The translations under genes and the position numbers were made by a program. Shown piece by piece: positions 44,918 to 53,157 of a stretch of 64,000 bases of DNA. This stretch comes from CAVSUB01 sp963730995 (GTDB lineage: Bacteria; Acidobacteriota; Vicinamibacteria; Vicinamibacterales; 2-12-FULL-66-21). The notes below the pieces were generated by a model. The model did no database searches, had not been told where the DNA came from, and saw only the letters and a list, made by a program, of their open reading frames with translations. Location: assembly GCA_963730995.1 (NCBI GenBank), contig CAVSUB010000001.1, positions 248,001 to 312,000 of the forward strand. Direction: 5' to 3'. Numbering within the stretch: position 1 is the stretch's first letter; each line of letters opens with the position of its first letter.

Positions 44918-46663
44918 CTATTGCACGACGCGCACCACGAGCGCGGCGCGACGGTTGAGACGGCGCGTTTCCTCACGCGCGTTGTCGTGCTTCGGCCGCT
45001 CCTCGCCGTAGCTCACCGTTCGAAGCCTGTCGGCTCCAATACCGCGGCTCGTGAGGTAGTCCTTCACGGCATTGGCCCTGCGCTCGCCGAGCGCCAGGTT
45101 GTATTCGGCCGTGCCGATGTTGCAGGTGTGGCCTTCCACTTCGATCCGGAGCTGCGGATTGTCCTGCAGCGACTTGACAGCTTCGTCGAGCGCTCGCGTC
45201 GCTTCAGGACGCAGCGAGTACCGGTCGAAGTCGAAGTGCACGTCTTCGAAGACGACCTCCTTCACCGCCGGACGAATACACTGAATCGTCACGTTCGCGC
45301 TGGCGGTGCCGCCCTTCCCGTCGCTGACCTGGACGGTCAGCTGCACAGGCCCTTCCTGAGCCGGGCAGGTCCATGGCGTCTGACGCGCAGTCGCGTTGGT
45401 AAGTGAGCCCGTTGGCGCGCTCCACTTGTAGCTCAGCGTGTCGCCATCGGGATCGTTCGCATCCGCTGTGACGGTCGATGCCTTGCCGACTTCCACCGTG
45501 CACGGCTCGCAGCGCGCGACTACCGTGGGCGGACGGTTCGCCGGCGCTGCGGGCGGCGCTGGCGTTGGTGGCGGCGGCGGAGGCGGATTGTAGATCCGCA
45601 CACCAGGGTGGTACCCGATGCGGAACTGGTAGCCGGCGGCGTCACCCGTCCGATTCTCGAACGAGCCGAACTTGTCCCGGCCGTCCATGTTGAAGTTCCA
45701 GCCGATGCCGGCGCCGGCGAAGAAACCGTTGTTCGCGATATACGTCAGACCGATCACGGCGTTGACGGGCGACGTGAGCGGCGTAACGGTCGGGGGAACA
45801 GATCCGTCGTCGCCAATGAGCCCCACGCCTGAGTAGGTGACGCTGTTGTCGAAGTACTTTTCGCCGTGCAGTTCGCCGGTGAACCGCAGATGCCCGCGCG
45901 TTGGCACGCCCGCGCCGATGCCCCACCGGAATCCGTCCGACAAGTTGAAGTTGTCCGGATCACCGCGGAACATTGCGCCGCCGTAGCCGGAGAGCTCGAC
46001 ACGCTGATTGATTTCCTTGCTCAGAATGAGGTCGAGGGCGAAGTCCGTCTTTCCAGTGCCGACGCCCTCGTCGTGATCCTTGGCGCTCGGCAGCTTGACC
46101 ATCCCACGAACAGCCAACGCGAACGGATGCTGGTCGTGGTACTGGGACAGCAGGTTGATTTTGGTGCCCAGCCAAAAGTCGCCGAGCTGATTGTCCGACC
46201 ATCCCTGTCGGACGAACGGGTAGTCGTTGACGACTCCACCGGCCTCGGGCTGCCCCGGCAAGAAGATCGGGCGGACGTCGCGATCGATGCGACGGACGAC
46301 CGTCCACGCACCGAACACCTCCGCCCGATTGGCAAGACCGAACGCGAACGTCAGCGGCCAGTTGCTGACGTCCGTGAAGCCCTGGTCGTAGTCGTAGTTG
46401 ACACGGTATGCACTCCCCGACCACTTGCGGGCCGGGAGTACCTCACCGGTAGGCACGAACCAGAGCCCGGTATCTCCCATGAAGGTCGTCGTCGCCGGGC
46501 GCGTATCGCCCGCCGGCGCCGAGCTTGTCTGGGCCGACTGCGAGGCCGCCGAGCCCGATGGCGCCGAAGGCGTCTGCCCGCTGCTTCCCCCCTGAGCGGA
46601 CGCCAAAGTGGCGCACGCCAGCGCCACTACCATCGCCACGCCTACCCGTTTCGCCATACGCAC
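44918..46663 (-). CDS. OmpA-family outer membrane protein with beta-barrel and PKD-like domain
   Basis: 581 residues with a signal peptide (VAMVVALACATLASAQ) and a low-complexity Ser/Pro stretch. An eight-or-more-strand barrel follows (residues about 60-350, for example TFAFGLANRAEVFGAWTVVR and GYGGAMFRGDPDNFNL), then a Pro-rich linker (YNPPPPPPPTPAPPAAPAN), a PKD/Ig-like domain (VEVGKASTVTADANDPDGDT, LSYKWSAPTG) and a C-terminal OmpA peptidoglycan-binding domain (VHFDFDRYSLRPEATRALDE, IEVEGHTCNIGTAEYNLALG, ERRANAVKDYL, SYGEERP). It probably links the outer membrane to peptidoglycan. It lies 17 bp downstream of the KGG protein gene on the same strand, so they are probably cotranscribed. Confidence 0.88.
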   Translation of the reverse strand: MRMAKRVGVAMVVALACATLASAQGGSSGQTPSAPSGSAASQSAQTSSAPAGDTRPATTTFMGDTGLWFVPTGEVLPARKWSGSAYRVNYDYDQGFTDVSNWPLTFAFGLANRAEVFGAWTVVRRIDRDVRPIFLPGQPEAGGVVNDYPFVRQGWSDNQLGDFWLGTKINLLSQYHDQHPFALAVRGMVKLPSAKDHDEGVGTGKTDFALDLILSKEINQRVELSGYGGAMFRGDPDNFNLSDGFRWGIGAGVPTRGHLRFTGELHGEKYFDNSVTYSGVGLIGDDGSVPPTVTPLTSPVNAVIGLTYIANNGFFAGAGIGWNFNMDGRDKFGSFENRTGDAAGYQFRIGYHPGVRIYNPPPPPPPTPAPPAAPANRPPTVVARCEPCTVEVGKASTVTADANDPDGDTLSYKWSAPTGSLTNATARQTPWTCPAQEGPVQLTVQVSDGKGGTASANVTIQCIRPAVKEVVFEDVHFDFDRYSLRPEATRALDEAVKSLQDNPQLRIEVEGHTCNIGTAEYNLALGERRANAVKDYLTSRGIGADRLRTVSYGEERPKHDNAREETRRLNRRAALVVRVVQ

Positions 46664-46680
46664 ACGCCTCCCGTGAACCG

Positions 46681-47163
46681 CTACTCCCCGAACCGCTCCG
46701 GATTCACGGGAGTATTGTACTCTGCTCTGTAGGGAGAGTCAGAGACTTCCGCACCAGATCCGTCGGCAAGTCGCCCACGGCCGCCGCGGCTGATCTGCCC
46801 GCCCTTCCGGCCGGCGGAGCGGGCCTCCTCGGACGTCCATTCGTGGGCGGTGCCCTTCTGGTGGGCCGCACGCCCGCCCTTGCTGGCAATCTCCCGCTGC
46901 TTCTCGGGGGACATCGAGGCAAAACCACGACGCTCTCTGCGCTCACCCGCGTTGCGTGCCTGTTCTGAATCGTTCATTGTTGGACTCTCGCTGAGGAAGG
47001 CCCCTGCAGTCGTTCGGCCCCGCACGACGTAAGGCGGTGGATCCGGCTCCGTCGGGGGGTCCTGGACAGGGACAGGTTTCGGTTCGTCCGTCGGGGTTTC
47101 TGGCGCGTCTGGAGTCTCTGGCTGATCCCCCTCCGTGATGCGCATGATGTCGTCGATCGCCAT
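46681..47163 (-). CDS. KGG-repeat stress protein with an N-terminal Pro-rich extension
   Basis: 160 residues. The C-terminal half carries the KGG/con-10 repeats: RGFASMSPEKQREIASKGG, then AAHQKGTAHEWTSEEA, RSAGRKGGQISRG. These repeats occur in desiccation- and stress-induced hydrophilic proteins. The start at 47163 is supported by GGGGGAG 7 nt upstream. It adds about 62 acidic, Pro-rich residues (TPDAPETPTDEPKPVPVQDP); ordinary KGG proteins start near MNDSEQARNAG, which is an internal Met here (46977). Linkage to ompA suggests shared stress induction. Confidence 0.78.
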   Translation of the reverse strand: MAIDDIMRITEGDQPETPDAPETPTDEPKPVPVQDPPTEPDPPPYVVRGRTTAGAFLSESPTMNDSEQARNAGERRERRGFASMSPEKQREIASKGGRAAHQKGTAHEWTSEEARSAGRKGGQISRGGRGRLADGSGAEVSDSPYRAEYNTPVNPERFGE

Positions 47164-47585
47164 CAGTCAACTCCCCCGAGTGGACAGCTTCTACTTCGTC
47201 CCCCCTCTATCAAACGCTGTGCCACGGCTGATGCGCTCGAGACGGTCGAGTCGGCCCATAAACCTCTGAAAAACGCCGGGATAAAAGGTTCACCGTCAAA
47301 CTTTCTGTCCCGCTTGCAGTGAATTGCTACACCTTGAATGACCCACTCGCGCTCGTTGGCGTCCGTCATTTGGTCACTCGAAGCCCGGTCTCCAGGCTCG
47401 CTTGCGGGCCAGACCCGGCGGCCGTTCCAACCTCGTAGTGCGTCCCGCCGGCTGCCGGGGAACCAGCACCGCCGGTGTCGAAATGCCTCGGCCACGAACG
47501 GCTGCCCTTAGCAGGTCCAACCACGAAGACGCCCGACGCAGCAGGCGCCTCGACTATGTGAGGCAGCCTCTCGGCACCTCTCTGC
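47164..47585. other. 422-bp region without a supported gene
   Basis: The sequence lies between divergent KGG and yggX genes. Composition is mixed, with a locally AT-richer part near 47240-47330. A minus-strand ORF (about 110 codons, ending near 47163) has no recognisable features and poor codon use, so it is not called. I see no repeat words here. Confidence 0.5.
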
Positions 47586-47591
47586 TAATAT
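47586..47591 (+). promoter_or_regulatory. Candidate -10 box for a leaderless yggX transcript
   Basis: TAATAT is 6 nt upstream of the ATG at 47598, the spacing expected when transcription starts at the start codon. There is no Shine-Dalgarno sequence. Confidence 0.5.
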
Positions 47592-47597
47592 CGGCCA

Positions 47598-47924
47598 ATG
47601 GCAACGTGTGATCCCCCCGCACCTCAGACGCCCGCGACCAACACCAGCGGCCGGAAGGTGTTCTGCGTGAAGTTCCAGAAAGAGCTACCGGGTCTCGACA
47701 GGCAACCGTGGCCCGGCGAGCTCGGGGAACGCATTTTCGCCAACGTGTCGGCGGATGCCTGGAAGCTCTGGGAAGAGCGGATGAAGATGATCCTCAATGA
47801 GTATCGGCTGATGCCGTGGCAGAAAGAGGCGCAGCAGCTGGTCGCGAAGCACATGGAGGACTTCTTCTTCGGCGAAGGCGCCGCGCTCCCCCCCGGATAC
47901 GTTCCCGAGCAGGCAAAAGGCTGA
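47598..47924 (+). CDS. yggX: YggX-like Fe(2+)-trafficking/oxidative damage protection protein
   Basis: 108 residues. After a 15-residue Pro/Thr-rich tail the YggX core is clear: GRKVFCVKFQKELPGLDRQP, WPGELGERIFANVSADAWKL, WEERMKMILNEYRLMPWQKE. The single Cys in VFC, family-invariant and required for protection of Fe-S enzymes, is present. In enterobacteria YggX protects labile iron-sulfur clusters and is induced by superoxide stress. The core is followed by MEDFFFGEGA, also typical. It is monocistronic, with a leaderless-type promoter and a short gap to the convergent ATP-grasp gene (15 bp). Confidence 0.92.
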   Translation: MATCDPPAPQTPATNTSGRKVFCVKFQKELPGLDRQPWPGELGERIFANVSADAWKLWEERMKMILNEYRLMPWQKEAQQLVAKHMEDFFFGEGAALPPGYVPEQAKG

Positions 47925-47939
47925 CGGCGCGGGCTTCCC

Positions 47940-49220
47940 TCAGACCCGCGTCACCGCGATCGCCGGATCGATCGCGAACGCCAGGCAGCGGTGGGCCTGT
48001 CGAACAGCCTCCTCGGCCTGGCGGGCCAGAGGCGCCCTCGCAAAGATGAACCCGAGATAGCTGCCTGCCTCAGGCAGCGGTTCCAGCACCTGATCGCGCT
48101 TGGCCGTGATGCGCACGTCTTCGACGTACCGGACGGCGCGAGCGGATTGCTCTCCCGCCACGTCCTTGAGCAGGCCGCGACGAGGAATGGGGATCATCAT
48201 CACGGCCGCGGCGTCCCGCTCCCGTTCCCATCCGGAGAGATCCTCGCCACGCGAGTGTCGCAGCAAGAGCTCCTCGAGAGAGATTCGGTCGTCGGGGGTT
48301 CCGTCGCGCGCGAACCGCAGGACGCGCGAGCAGAGGCCGCCAATGGGCCGCGGCGCAATCTCGAGCATCACGACATCGCGACCGTTGACACGGCACTCGG
48401 CGTGTACGGCTCCATGGTGCAGTCCCAGCGCCTCCGCGGCTTGCTGAACGGTCGCGACGATCACCTGCTTTTCCGCCTCACCGAGCGGCGGCGGTGTGAC
48501 GTATATGGTCTCTTCGAAAAACGGACCATCGAGCGGATCGGGTTTGTCGAAGATCGCCAACGATCGAACTCTGCCTCCGGAGAGCACGCCTTCAAGGGCA
48601 TACTCGCGGCCTTCGATGAAGCCTTCGACGATGATCTGCTGCCCACCCGGATGTCGAAGGGCCCGAACCGCGGGCCGGGCGAGCAACGCGCGGATGCGGT
48701 CTATCGCCGCGGCGCACTGCTGCGGACCGTCGGCTCGAATGACACCGCGGCTGCCTGAAAGGCTCGTCGGCTTGACGACGCAGGGGTAGCGGAGGCGGGC
48801 ATCCTGTGCGAAGACGTGGGCGCGCGCGTGCTCCGGCACCGCGAGGAACCACGGCGTCTTCAAGCCCGCCGCGGCAAAACGCTCGCGCGACCCGAGCTTG
48901 CTGGACGCCGCCAGGACGGCCTCCGGGGAATTCCCGGGCAGCTTCAGTGCCCGCGCCGCCCGCGCCGCCAGCATCGCCGGACGATCGCCAACTGCCAGGA
49001 CGCCGTCGAACGGCCGCTCGCGAGCGGCCGAGACGATGACGTCGAGCGAGTCGTCTTCTTCATGAAATCGCACCGGAAGAGCGGCATCCTGCCAGGGATC
49101 GTCGAGGGTGTGGCACCGATCGGTCGCGAAGACGAGATCAATCCCGAGACGCGCCGCGGCGTCGTTGAACGACCGCAGCTGATAGCCGGTCGTCGTGGAA
49201 AAGAGGAGGATACGAGACAT
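47940..49220 (-). CDS. ATP-grasp domain protein (carboxylate-amine ligase family)
   Basis: 426 residues. The start at 49220 is preferred; upstream sequence in frame is repeat. The N-terminal Rossmann-like part is MSRILLFSTTTGYQLRSFND, then GVLAVGDRPAMLAARAARAL and the linker LPGNSPEAVLAASSKLGSRE, RFAAAGLKTPWF. The ATP-grasp core has RYPCVVKPTSLSGSRGVIRA (glycine-rich lid), IIVEGFIEGREYALEG, VHAECRVNGRDVVMLEIAPR and IGGLCSR. Family members ligate an amino acid or peptide through an acyl phosphate. The partner substrate is unknown. The CCAEP-tail radical SAM gene lies directly upstream on the same strand, separated by a repeat tract; a joint pathway is possible but unproven. Confidence 0.83.
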   Translation of the reverse strand: MSRILLFSTTTGYQLRSFNDAAARLGIDLVFATDRCHTLDDPWQDAALPVRFHEEDDSLDVIVSAARERPFDGVLAVGDRPAMLAARAARALKLPGNSPEAVLAASSKLGSRERFAAAGLKTPWFLAVPEHARAHVFAQDARLRYPCVVKPTSLSGSRGVIRADGPQQCAAAIDRIRALLARPAVRALRHPGGQQIIVEGFIEGREYALEGVLSGGRVRSLAIFDKPDPLDGPFFEETIYVTPPPLGEAEKQVIVATVQQAAEALGLHHGAVHAECRVNGRDVVMLEIAPRPIGGLCSRVLRFARDGTPDDRISLEELLLRHSRGEDLSGWERERDAAAVMMIPIPRRGLLKDVAGEQSARAVRYVEDVRITAKRDQVLEPLPEAGSYLGFIFARAPLARQAEEAVRQAHRCLAFAIDPAIAVTRV

Positions 49221-49228
49221 CGTCGTCG

Positions 49229-49320
49229 TGATCAGGGATGTGGGATCAGGGAGACGCTTCCTGAGCTCGGTCGCTAGAATTTTCGGATCCCCGATCCCCG
49301 ATCCCTGATCCCCGATCCCG
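49229..49320. repeat. GATCCCC heptad repeat with a complementary arm
   Basis: The right part reads GATCCCC, GATCCCC, GATCCCT, GATCCCC, GATCCC (7-nt period). The left part (49229-49252) reads GATCAGGGATGTGGGATCAGGG, the reverse complement pattern. It occupies most of the 107-bp gap between the radical SAM and ATP-grasp genes. Confidence 0.8.
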
Positions 49321-49327
49321 TCCTCAT

Positions 49328-50722
49328 TCAGATCAGCGCAGCCTGCCCGGTCGTGGGCTCCGCACAGCAGTACCAAGGCTCGTTCAAATGCGGGATCGTC
49401 GGCTTCGGGAGGATCTCCGGCTGGCGATCGGGCGCTTCGCGAGCGGCGGCGGCGTGCGCGATTGTCCAGAGCTCGCCGAACGTCTCGGTCCTCGAGGCCT
49501 CCGACCTCGACCCGACGAGCGACGCGAGCTGCGCCTGCAGCAGGTCGACGCGGGGATCGGCGTGCCGCCAGGGGTACGTCATCGTGGCCGGATCGAAGGT
49601 GTCGGCCATCGCGCGAATCTCCGGCAGCTCGAGCAGCCTGGAGCCTTCAGTAATCAGCAGACGGATCGCGAGCTGGATCGGCGCGACGTGCTCGACGAGT
49701 CCGAGTCGATCGATGGCCTGGAGCAGCGAGCAGTACGCCTCGAGGGTGGTCCATGGAGTGAAGGCGACGAATGTCGGCGCGAGGGTCAAGCCGGCCTCGC
49801 GGCACAGCGCCACCGCGCGCTCGAATCCCGCTCGCGTGTGCCCCTTCTCGAGCTTGTCCAGCACGTCATCGTCTATGGACTCGACGGCGCTCGTCACGAA
49901 CGCGCAGCCCGTGTCGCGCAGAATGGGCAGCGTGTCAGCGTGGGCGAGCAGATGCTCGATCTTGATCGTGACGTCGTACGAGATCTCCGGAAACTCCGCA
50001 TGGAACGCGCGCGCGACGGCAACGGCGTGGCGGATGCCGTTGAAGAAGTCCGGGTCGCCGAACGTGATGTGTCGGGCGCCCGCGGCGACCTGCCCTCGGA
50101 CGTCCGCCATGACGATCTCCGCGGGCACTATCCGGAAGCGCCCGTCGTAGACGGGCACAATCGGGCAGTGACGGCAACGGTGCTTGCAGCCGCGGCTCGC
50201 TTCGGTCGACCCCGTAATCCGCACGACGTCACCCACACGCAGCTTGGCGTAGCGGGCGAGCGGCGGTAAGGCCGTGCGATCGGGGACACGGAACTCGACG
50301 CGAGGCACCGCCAGGCCGGGTCGCGTGCCGTCTGGTATGTCGATCGGAGCGGCGGGGGCAGCTTCGCCGAGCGCGAGCCGGCGGAGATCGTCCTCGAATT
50401 CGGCACCCAGGACATTGGTGACGCCAAGGCCCGTCAGCAGCCTTGCGTTGAGCGGCGAGTAGAGTCCGAACGCGCAGAGGCTGGCGGACGGATTGATCTC
50501 GCGCACGCGACGGATAACGGGGACAGCGAGTCGTGTCGCCGTGTGCATGGGCAGGAAGAACCCAATCAGCGTCGCCTCGGCGACATCGTCTTGCACGAGC
50601 CGATCGCGGGACACGTCGGCGCAGCGCACCTCCACGCCCGCCGACTTGAGCGCCGCCGCGGCCGAGGCCAACCCGAACGGCTGACGCCCGAGGTCGTAGG
50701 TCGAAATCAGAAGTGCGCGCAC
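49328..50722 (-). CDS. CUAEP/CCAEP-tail radical SAM (seleno)protein family member
   Basis: 464 residues from GTG 50722, which fits the start of the B12-binding-like domain (RALLISTYDLGRQPFGLASA). Upstream in-frame sequence is repeat. The radical SAM core has ASRGCKHRCRHCPIVPVYDG (CxxxCxxC), GARHITFGDPDFFNGIRHAV and TIKIEHLLAHADTLPILRD. The C-terminus ends LNEPWYCCAEPTTGQAALI, the hallmark tail of a family in which some members have selenocysteine in the first position (CUAEP); this copy has Cys. The modification reaction is unknown to me. The tail's conservation implies a catalytic or metal-binding use. It is not in an obvious operon beyond the downstream ATP-grasp gene. Confidence 0.88.
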   Translation of the reverse strand: MRALLISTYDLGRQPFGLASAAAALKSAGVEVRCADVSRDRLVQDDVAEATLIGFFLPMHTATRLAVPVIRRVREINPSASLCAFGLYSPLNARLLTGLGVTNVLGAEFEDDLRRLALGEAAPAAPIDIPDGTRPGLAVPRVEFRVPDRTALPPLARYAKLRVGDVVRITGSTEASRGCKHRCRHCPIVPVYDGRFRIVPAEIVMADVRGQVAAGARHITFGDPDFFNGIRHAVAVARAFHAEFPEISYDVTIKIEHLLAHADTLPILRDTGCAFVTSAVESIDDDVLDKLEKGHTRAGFERAVALCREAGLTLAPTFVAFTPWTTLEAYCSLLQAIDRLGLVEHVAPIQLAIRLLITEGSRLLELPEIRAMADTFDPATMTYPWRHADPRVDLLQAQLASLVGSRSEASRTETFGELWTIAHAAAAREAPDRQPEILPKPTIPHLNEPWYCCAEPTTGQAALI

Positions 50723-50757
50723 GAACAGATCATACTTCGGCGCTCGCCTCCAGAGAG

Positions 50758-50862
50758 GTGACCGCCGACTGAGACCGCCGACTGAGACCGCCGACCGAGA
50801 GACTGCCGACCGAGACTGCCGACCGAGACTGCCGACTCCCGACTGACGACTGCCGACTGTCG
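50758..50862. repeat. GACTGCCGAC/GACTGA tandem repeat (reverse complement of the 10.6-kb word)
   Basis: About eight units of GACCGCCGACTGA, GACTGCCGACCGA and variants (13-nt period, built from 7+6 steps) fill the divergent spacer between the radical SAM and POT genes. The word GACTGCCGAC is the reverse complement of GTCGGCAGTC from 10.56-10.73 kb. The tract runs into the candidate -10 box of the POT gene. Confidence 0.85.
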
Positions 50863-50868
50863 TATGCT
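50863..50868 (+). promoter_or_regulatory. Candidate -10 box for a leaderless POT transporter transcript
   Basis: TATGCT, 7 nt before the ATG at 50876. It sits at the end of the repeat tract, so a repeat-derived spacer forms the rest of the promoter. Confidence 0.45.
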
Positions 50869-50875
50869 CTAACCC

Positions 50876-52240
50876 ATGTCCGACGCCGTAGCGCCGCTGG
50901 ATCGGGACTTCTTCGGCCACCCGCGCGGACTCTCGACGCTCTTCTTCACGGAGATGTGGGAGCGTTTCAGCTACTACGGGATGCGTGCGTTCCTCATTCT
51001 GTACATGACCGCGCCAGCGAGCGCGGGCGGATTGGGCTTCGCGGATGCGGACGCGGCGTCGATCTACGGGACGTACACGGGCAGCGTCTGGGGGGCCGCG
51101 ATACTCGGCGGTCTCGTGGCGGACCGCGTGCTCGGCCAGTATCGAAGCGTACTCGTCGGCGGGATCATCATCGCTGCGGGCCACTTCACGCTCGCGTTCA
51201 AGTCGCTTCCTTTCTTCTACACAGGCCTGGGCCTCATCGTCATCGGCACCGGCCTGCTGAAGCCGAACGTAAGCACGCTCGTCGGTTCGCTCTACCGGCA
51301 GGGAGACACGCGCCGCGACGCCGGGTTCTCCCTGTTCTACATGGGAATCAACCTCGGCGCGTTCATTGGTCCTCTCGTCGCCGGATATCTGGCGCAGCGC
51401 GTCGACTGGCATCTCGGCTTCGCGTCGGCCGGCATCGGCATGCTGTTCGGCTTGACGCAGTACGTCCTCGGGCGAAAGCGGCTGCAGGATGCGATGGCGC
51501 GTCTCCAGCGCGATCCGATCCGGAAGGGCGTCGCCGACACGACCGGCAGCGCCGCCGGCGCGACGCCGGCGACGAGCGCGAGCGGCGGCTTTACCGCAGG
51601 CGAGTGGAAGCGGATCGGCGCTATTGTCATTTTCTTCCTGGCCGCTGTGCTGTTCTGGGGCGCCTACGAGCAGGCGGGATCGACCCTCAACCTGTTCGCG
51701 GATCGCTACACGAGACTGGAGGCGTTCGGCTTCGCGTTCCCGTCGTCCTGGTTCCAGTCCGTGCAGCCAATATTCGTGATCGTTCTCTCGCCCCTGTTCG
51801 CGTGGCTGTGGCTTCGCCTCGGTCCGCGCGACCCGTCGGTGCCGGCGAAATTCGCGCTCAGCCTCCTGTTCATGGCGCTCTCGTTCCTCGTCCTCGTGCC
51901 CGCCGGGGCGATGGCTCAGAGCGGTGCCGGTGCGCGGGTGAGCCCGATGTGGCTGGTGGTGTCCTACTTCGTCTCGGAGCTGGGCGAGTTGTGCCTCAGC
52001 CCTGTCGGCCTGAGCGCCGTCACCAAGCTCGCGCCTGTCCGGATCGTCGGCCTCATGATGGGGGTCTGGTTTCTCTCGAACTCGTTCGGCAACAAGCTCG
52101 CGGGCTGGGCCGCGAGCTTCTTCAGCACGATGCCGCTCAACACACTCTTCACCATTGTCACGGTGGTCCTGATCGGCGGGGCCGCGGTGATGCTCGCGTT
52201 GATCAAGCCAAGCCGGCGTCTGATGGGCGACACGCGATAG
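50876..52240 (+). CDS. POT/PTR-family proton-dependent oligopeptide transporter
   Basis: 454 residues, 12-14 membrane helices. It starts with DRDFFGHPRGLSTLFFTEMW, then ERFSYYGMRAFLILYMT: the family signature ExxERFxYY is intact. Helix 2-4 motifs follow (GADRVLGQYRSVLVGG-like, GTGLLKPNVSTLVGSLY), then NLGAFIGPLVAGYLAQR and the large central loop with KRLQDAMARLQRDPIRKG. POT transporters import di- and tripeptides with protons. The pairing with peptidases elsewhere in the window is plausible but not linked. It is followed 12 bp later by the LigD-PE gene on the same strand. Confidence 0.9.
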   Translation: MSDAVAPLDRDFFGHPRGLSTLFFTEMWERFSYYGMRAFLILYMTAPASAGGLGFADADAASIYGTYTGSVWGAAILGGLVADRVLGQYRSVLVGGIIIAAGHFTLAFKSLPFFYTGLGLIVIGTGLLKPNVSTLVGSLYRQGDTRRDAGFSLFYMGINLGAFIGPLVAGYLAQRVDWHLGFASAGIGMLFGLTQYVLGRKRLQDAMARLQRDPIRKGVADTTGSAAGATPATSASGGFTAGEWKRIGAIVIFFLAAVLFWGAYEQAGSTLNLFADRYTRLEAFGFAFPSSWFQSVQPIFVIVLSPLFAWLWLRLGPRDPSVPAKFALSLLFMALSFLVLVPAGAMAQSGAGARVSPMWLVVSYFVSELGELCLSPVGLSAVTKLAPVRIVGLMMGVWFLSNSFGNKLAGWAASFFSTMPLNTLFTIVTVVLIGGAAVMLALIKPSRRLMGDTR

Positions 52241-52252
52241 GGTCCATGCACC

Positions 52253-53110
52253 ATGGTTCTTGAAAAATACAAACAGAAGCGCAACTTCGCATCGACGCCG
52301 GAGCCGTCCGGCGACCTCACCGTCGCAGAGCAGCGGGCAGGAAAGCAGAAAGAGTCGGAGTCGCTCTTCTTCTGCGTGCAGAAACACCTTGCGAGTCACC
52401 TGCACTATGACTTCCGGCTCGAGCACAAGGGAGTCCTGCTGTCGTGGGCTGTCCCGAAGGGCCCGTCGCTCGATCCGAAGACGAAAAGGCTCGCCATGCA
52501 CGTCGAGGATCACCCGTTCGAGTACGGCACGTTCGAAGGCGTCATCCCCGAGGGCTACGGCGCGGGCATCGTGATGTTGTGGGACCAGGGCACGTGGAAG
52601 CCGGAGAGCGACGATGTCGACGCAGCGCTGAAGAAGGGAGACCTCAAGTTCACGCTCGACGGCTACAAGCTCAAAGGCTCGTGGGTGCTCGTGCGAACGG
52701 GCGGATGGGGCTCGCGGGGCGGAGGCGGCGACGGGCGGAGCTGGCTGCTGATCAAGCATCGTGACGATTGGGCGGGGGAACTGGACATCACCGAGTTCGC
52801 GCCCAGGAGCGTCAAGAGCGAAGGGGACTTCGAGGATATCCTGGCGGCCGACAAGCCGGATGTGTGGAAATCGAATCGTCCGGCAAAGGGTGGCGAAGCC
52901 GGAGATATGCTCGAGGCGATCATCGAGAAGGCCGCGGCCCTCAAGGCGGGTCGCGCTCCTTCCGGAACGACGAAAGGGGCGCCCAAGAAGGCCGAACCTG
53001 TCGAGGCCGAGTCGAAGAAACGTGTCGCCAAAAAGACAGCTCGGCCGCCGGCGCCCAAGGCAAGAAAGCCCGCGGCGAGCAAATCCGTCGCGCGAACGAA
53101 ACGAGCGTGA
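52253..53110 (+). CDS. Stand-alone LigD 3'-phosphoesterase domain protein with a Lys/Ala-rich tail
   Basis: 285 residues, beginning MVLEKYKQKRNFASTPEPSG. The phosphoesterase (PE) domain holds HLASHLHYDFRLEHKGVLLS, WAVPKGPSLDPKTKRLAMHV and EDHPFEYGTFEGVIPEGYGA (metal-binding His and Asp residues). The GVILWDQGTW-like GIVMLWDQGTWKP and the terminal KGSWVLVRT strand follow. In LigD the PE domain trims 3' phosphates during non-homologous end joining. Here polymerase and ligase domains are absent, and the C-terminal ~70 residues are Lys/Ala/Pro rich, resembling histone-like DNA-binding tails. No Ku gene is in the window. Confidence 0.86.
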   Translation: MVLEKYKQKRNFASTPEPSGDLTVAEQRAGKQKESESLFFCVQKHLASHLHYDFRLEHKGVLLSWAVPKGPSLDPKTKRLAMHVEDHPFEYGTFEGVIPEGYGAGIVMLWDQGTWKPESDDVDAALKKGDLKFTLDGYKLKGSWVLVRTGGWGSRGGGGDGRSWLLIKHRDDWAGELDITEFAPRSVKSEGDFEDILAADKPDVWKSNRPAKGGEAGDMLEAIIEKAAALKAGRAPSGTTKGAPKKAEPVEAESKKRVAKKTARPPAPKARKPAASKSVARTKRA

Positions 53111-53152
53111 CGCCTGGCTCCTGGCTGGCGTCCTGCTCCTAACTCCTGAAAA
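53111..53152. repeat. Degenerate CTCCT/CCTGG word tract
   Basis: GGCTCCT, GGCTGGCGT, CCTGCTCCT, AACTCCT, GA: a short, less regular relative of the heptad tracts, filling the 47-bp gap between the LigD-PE gene and the next gene. Confidence 0.45.
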
Positions 53153-53157
53153 GCATC

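Noticed and set aside
47163..47495. Minus-strand ORF upstream of the KGG gene
   Set aside because: No ribosome binding site or domain, and amino-acid composition unlike real proteins here.
50722..52759. N-terminal extension of the radical SAM ORF to 52759
   Set aside because: The extension runs through the repeat tract and antisense to the POT transporter and LigD-PE genes; the GTG at 50722 fits the family start.
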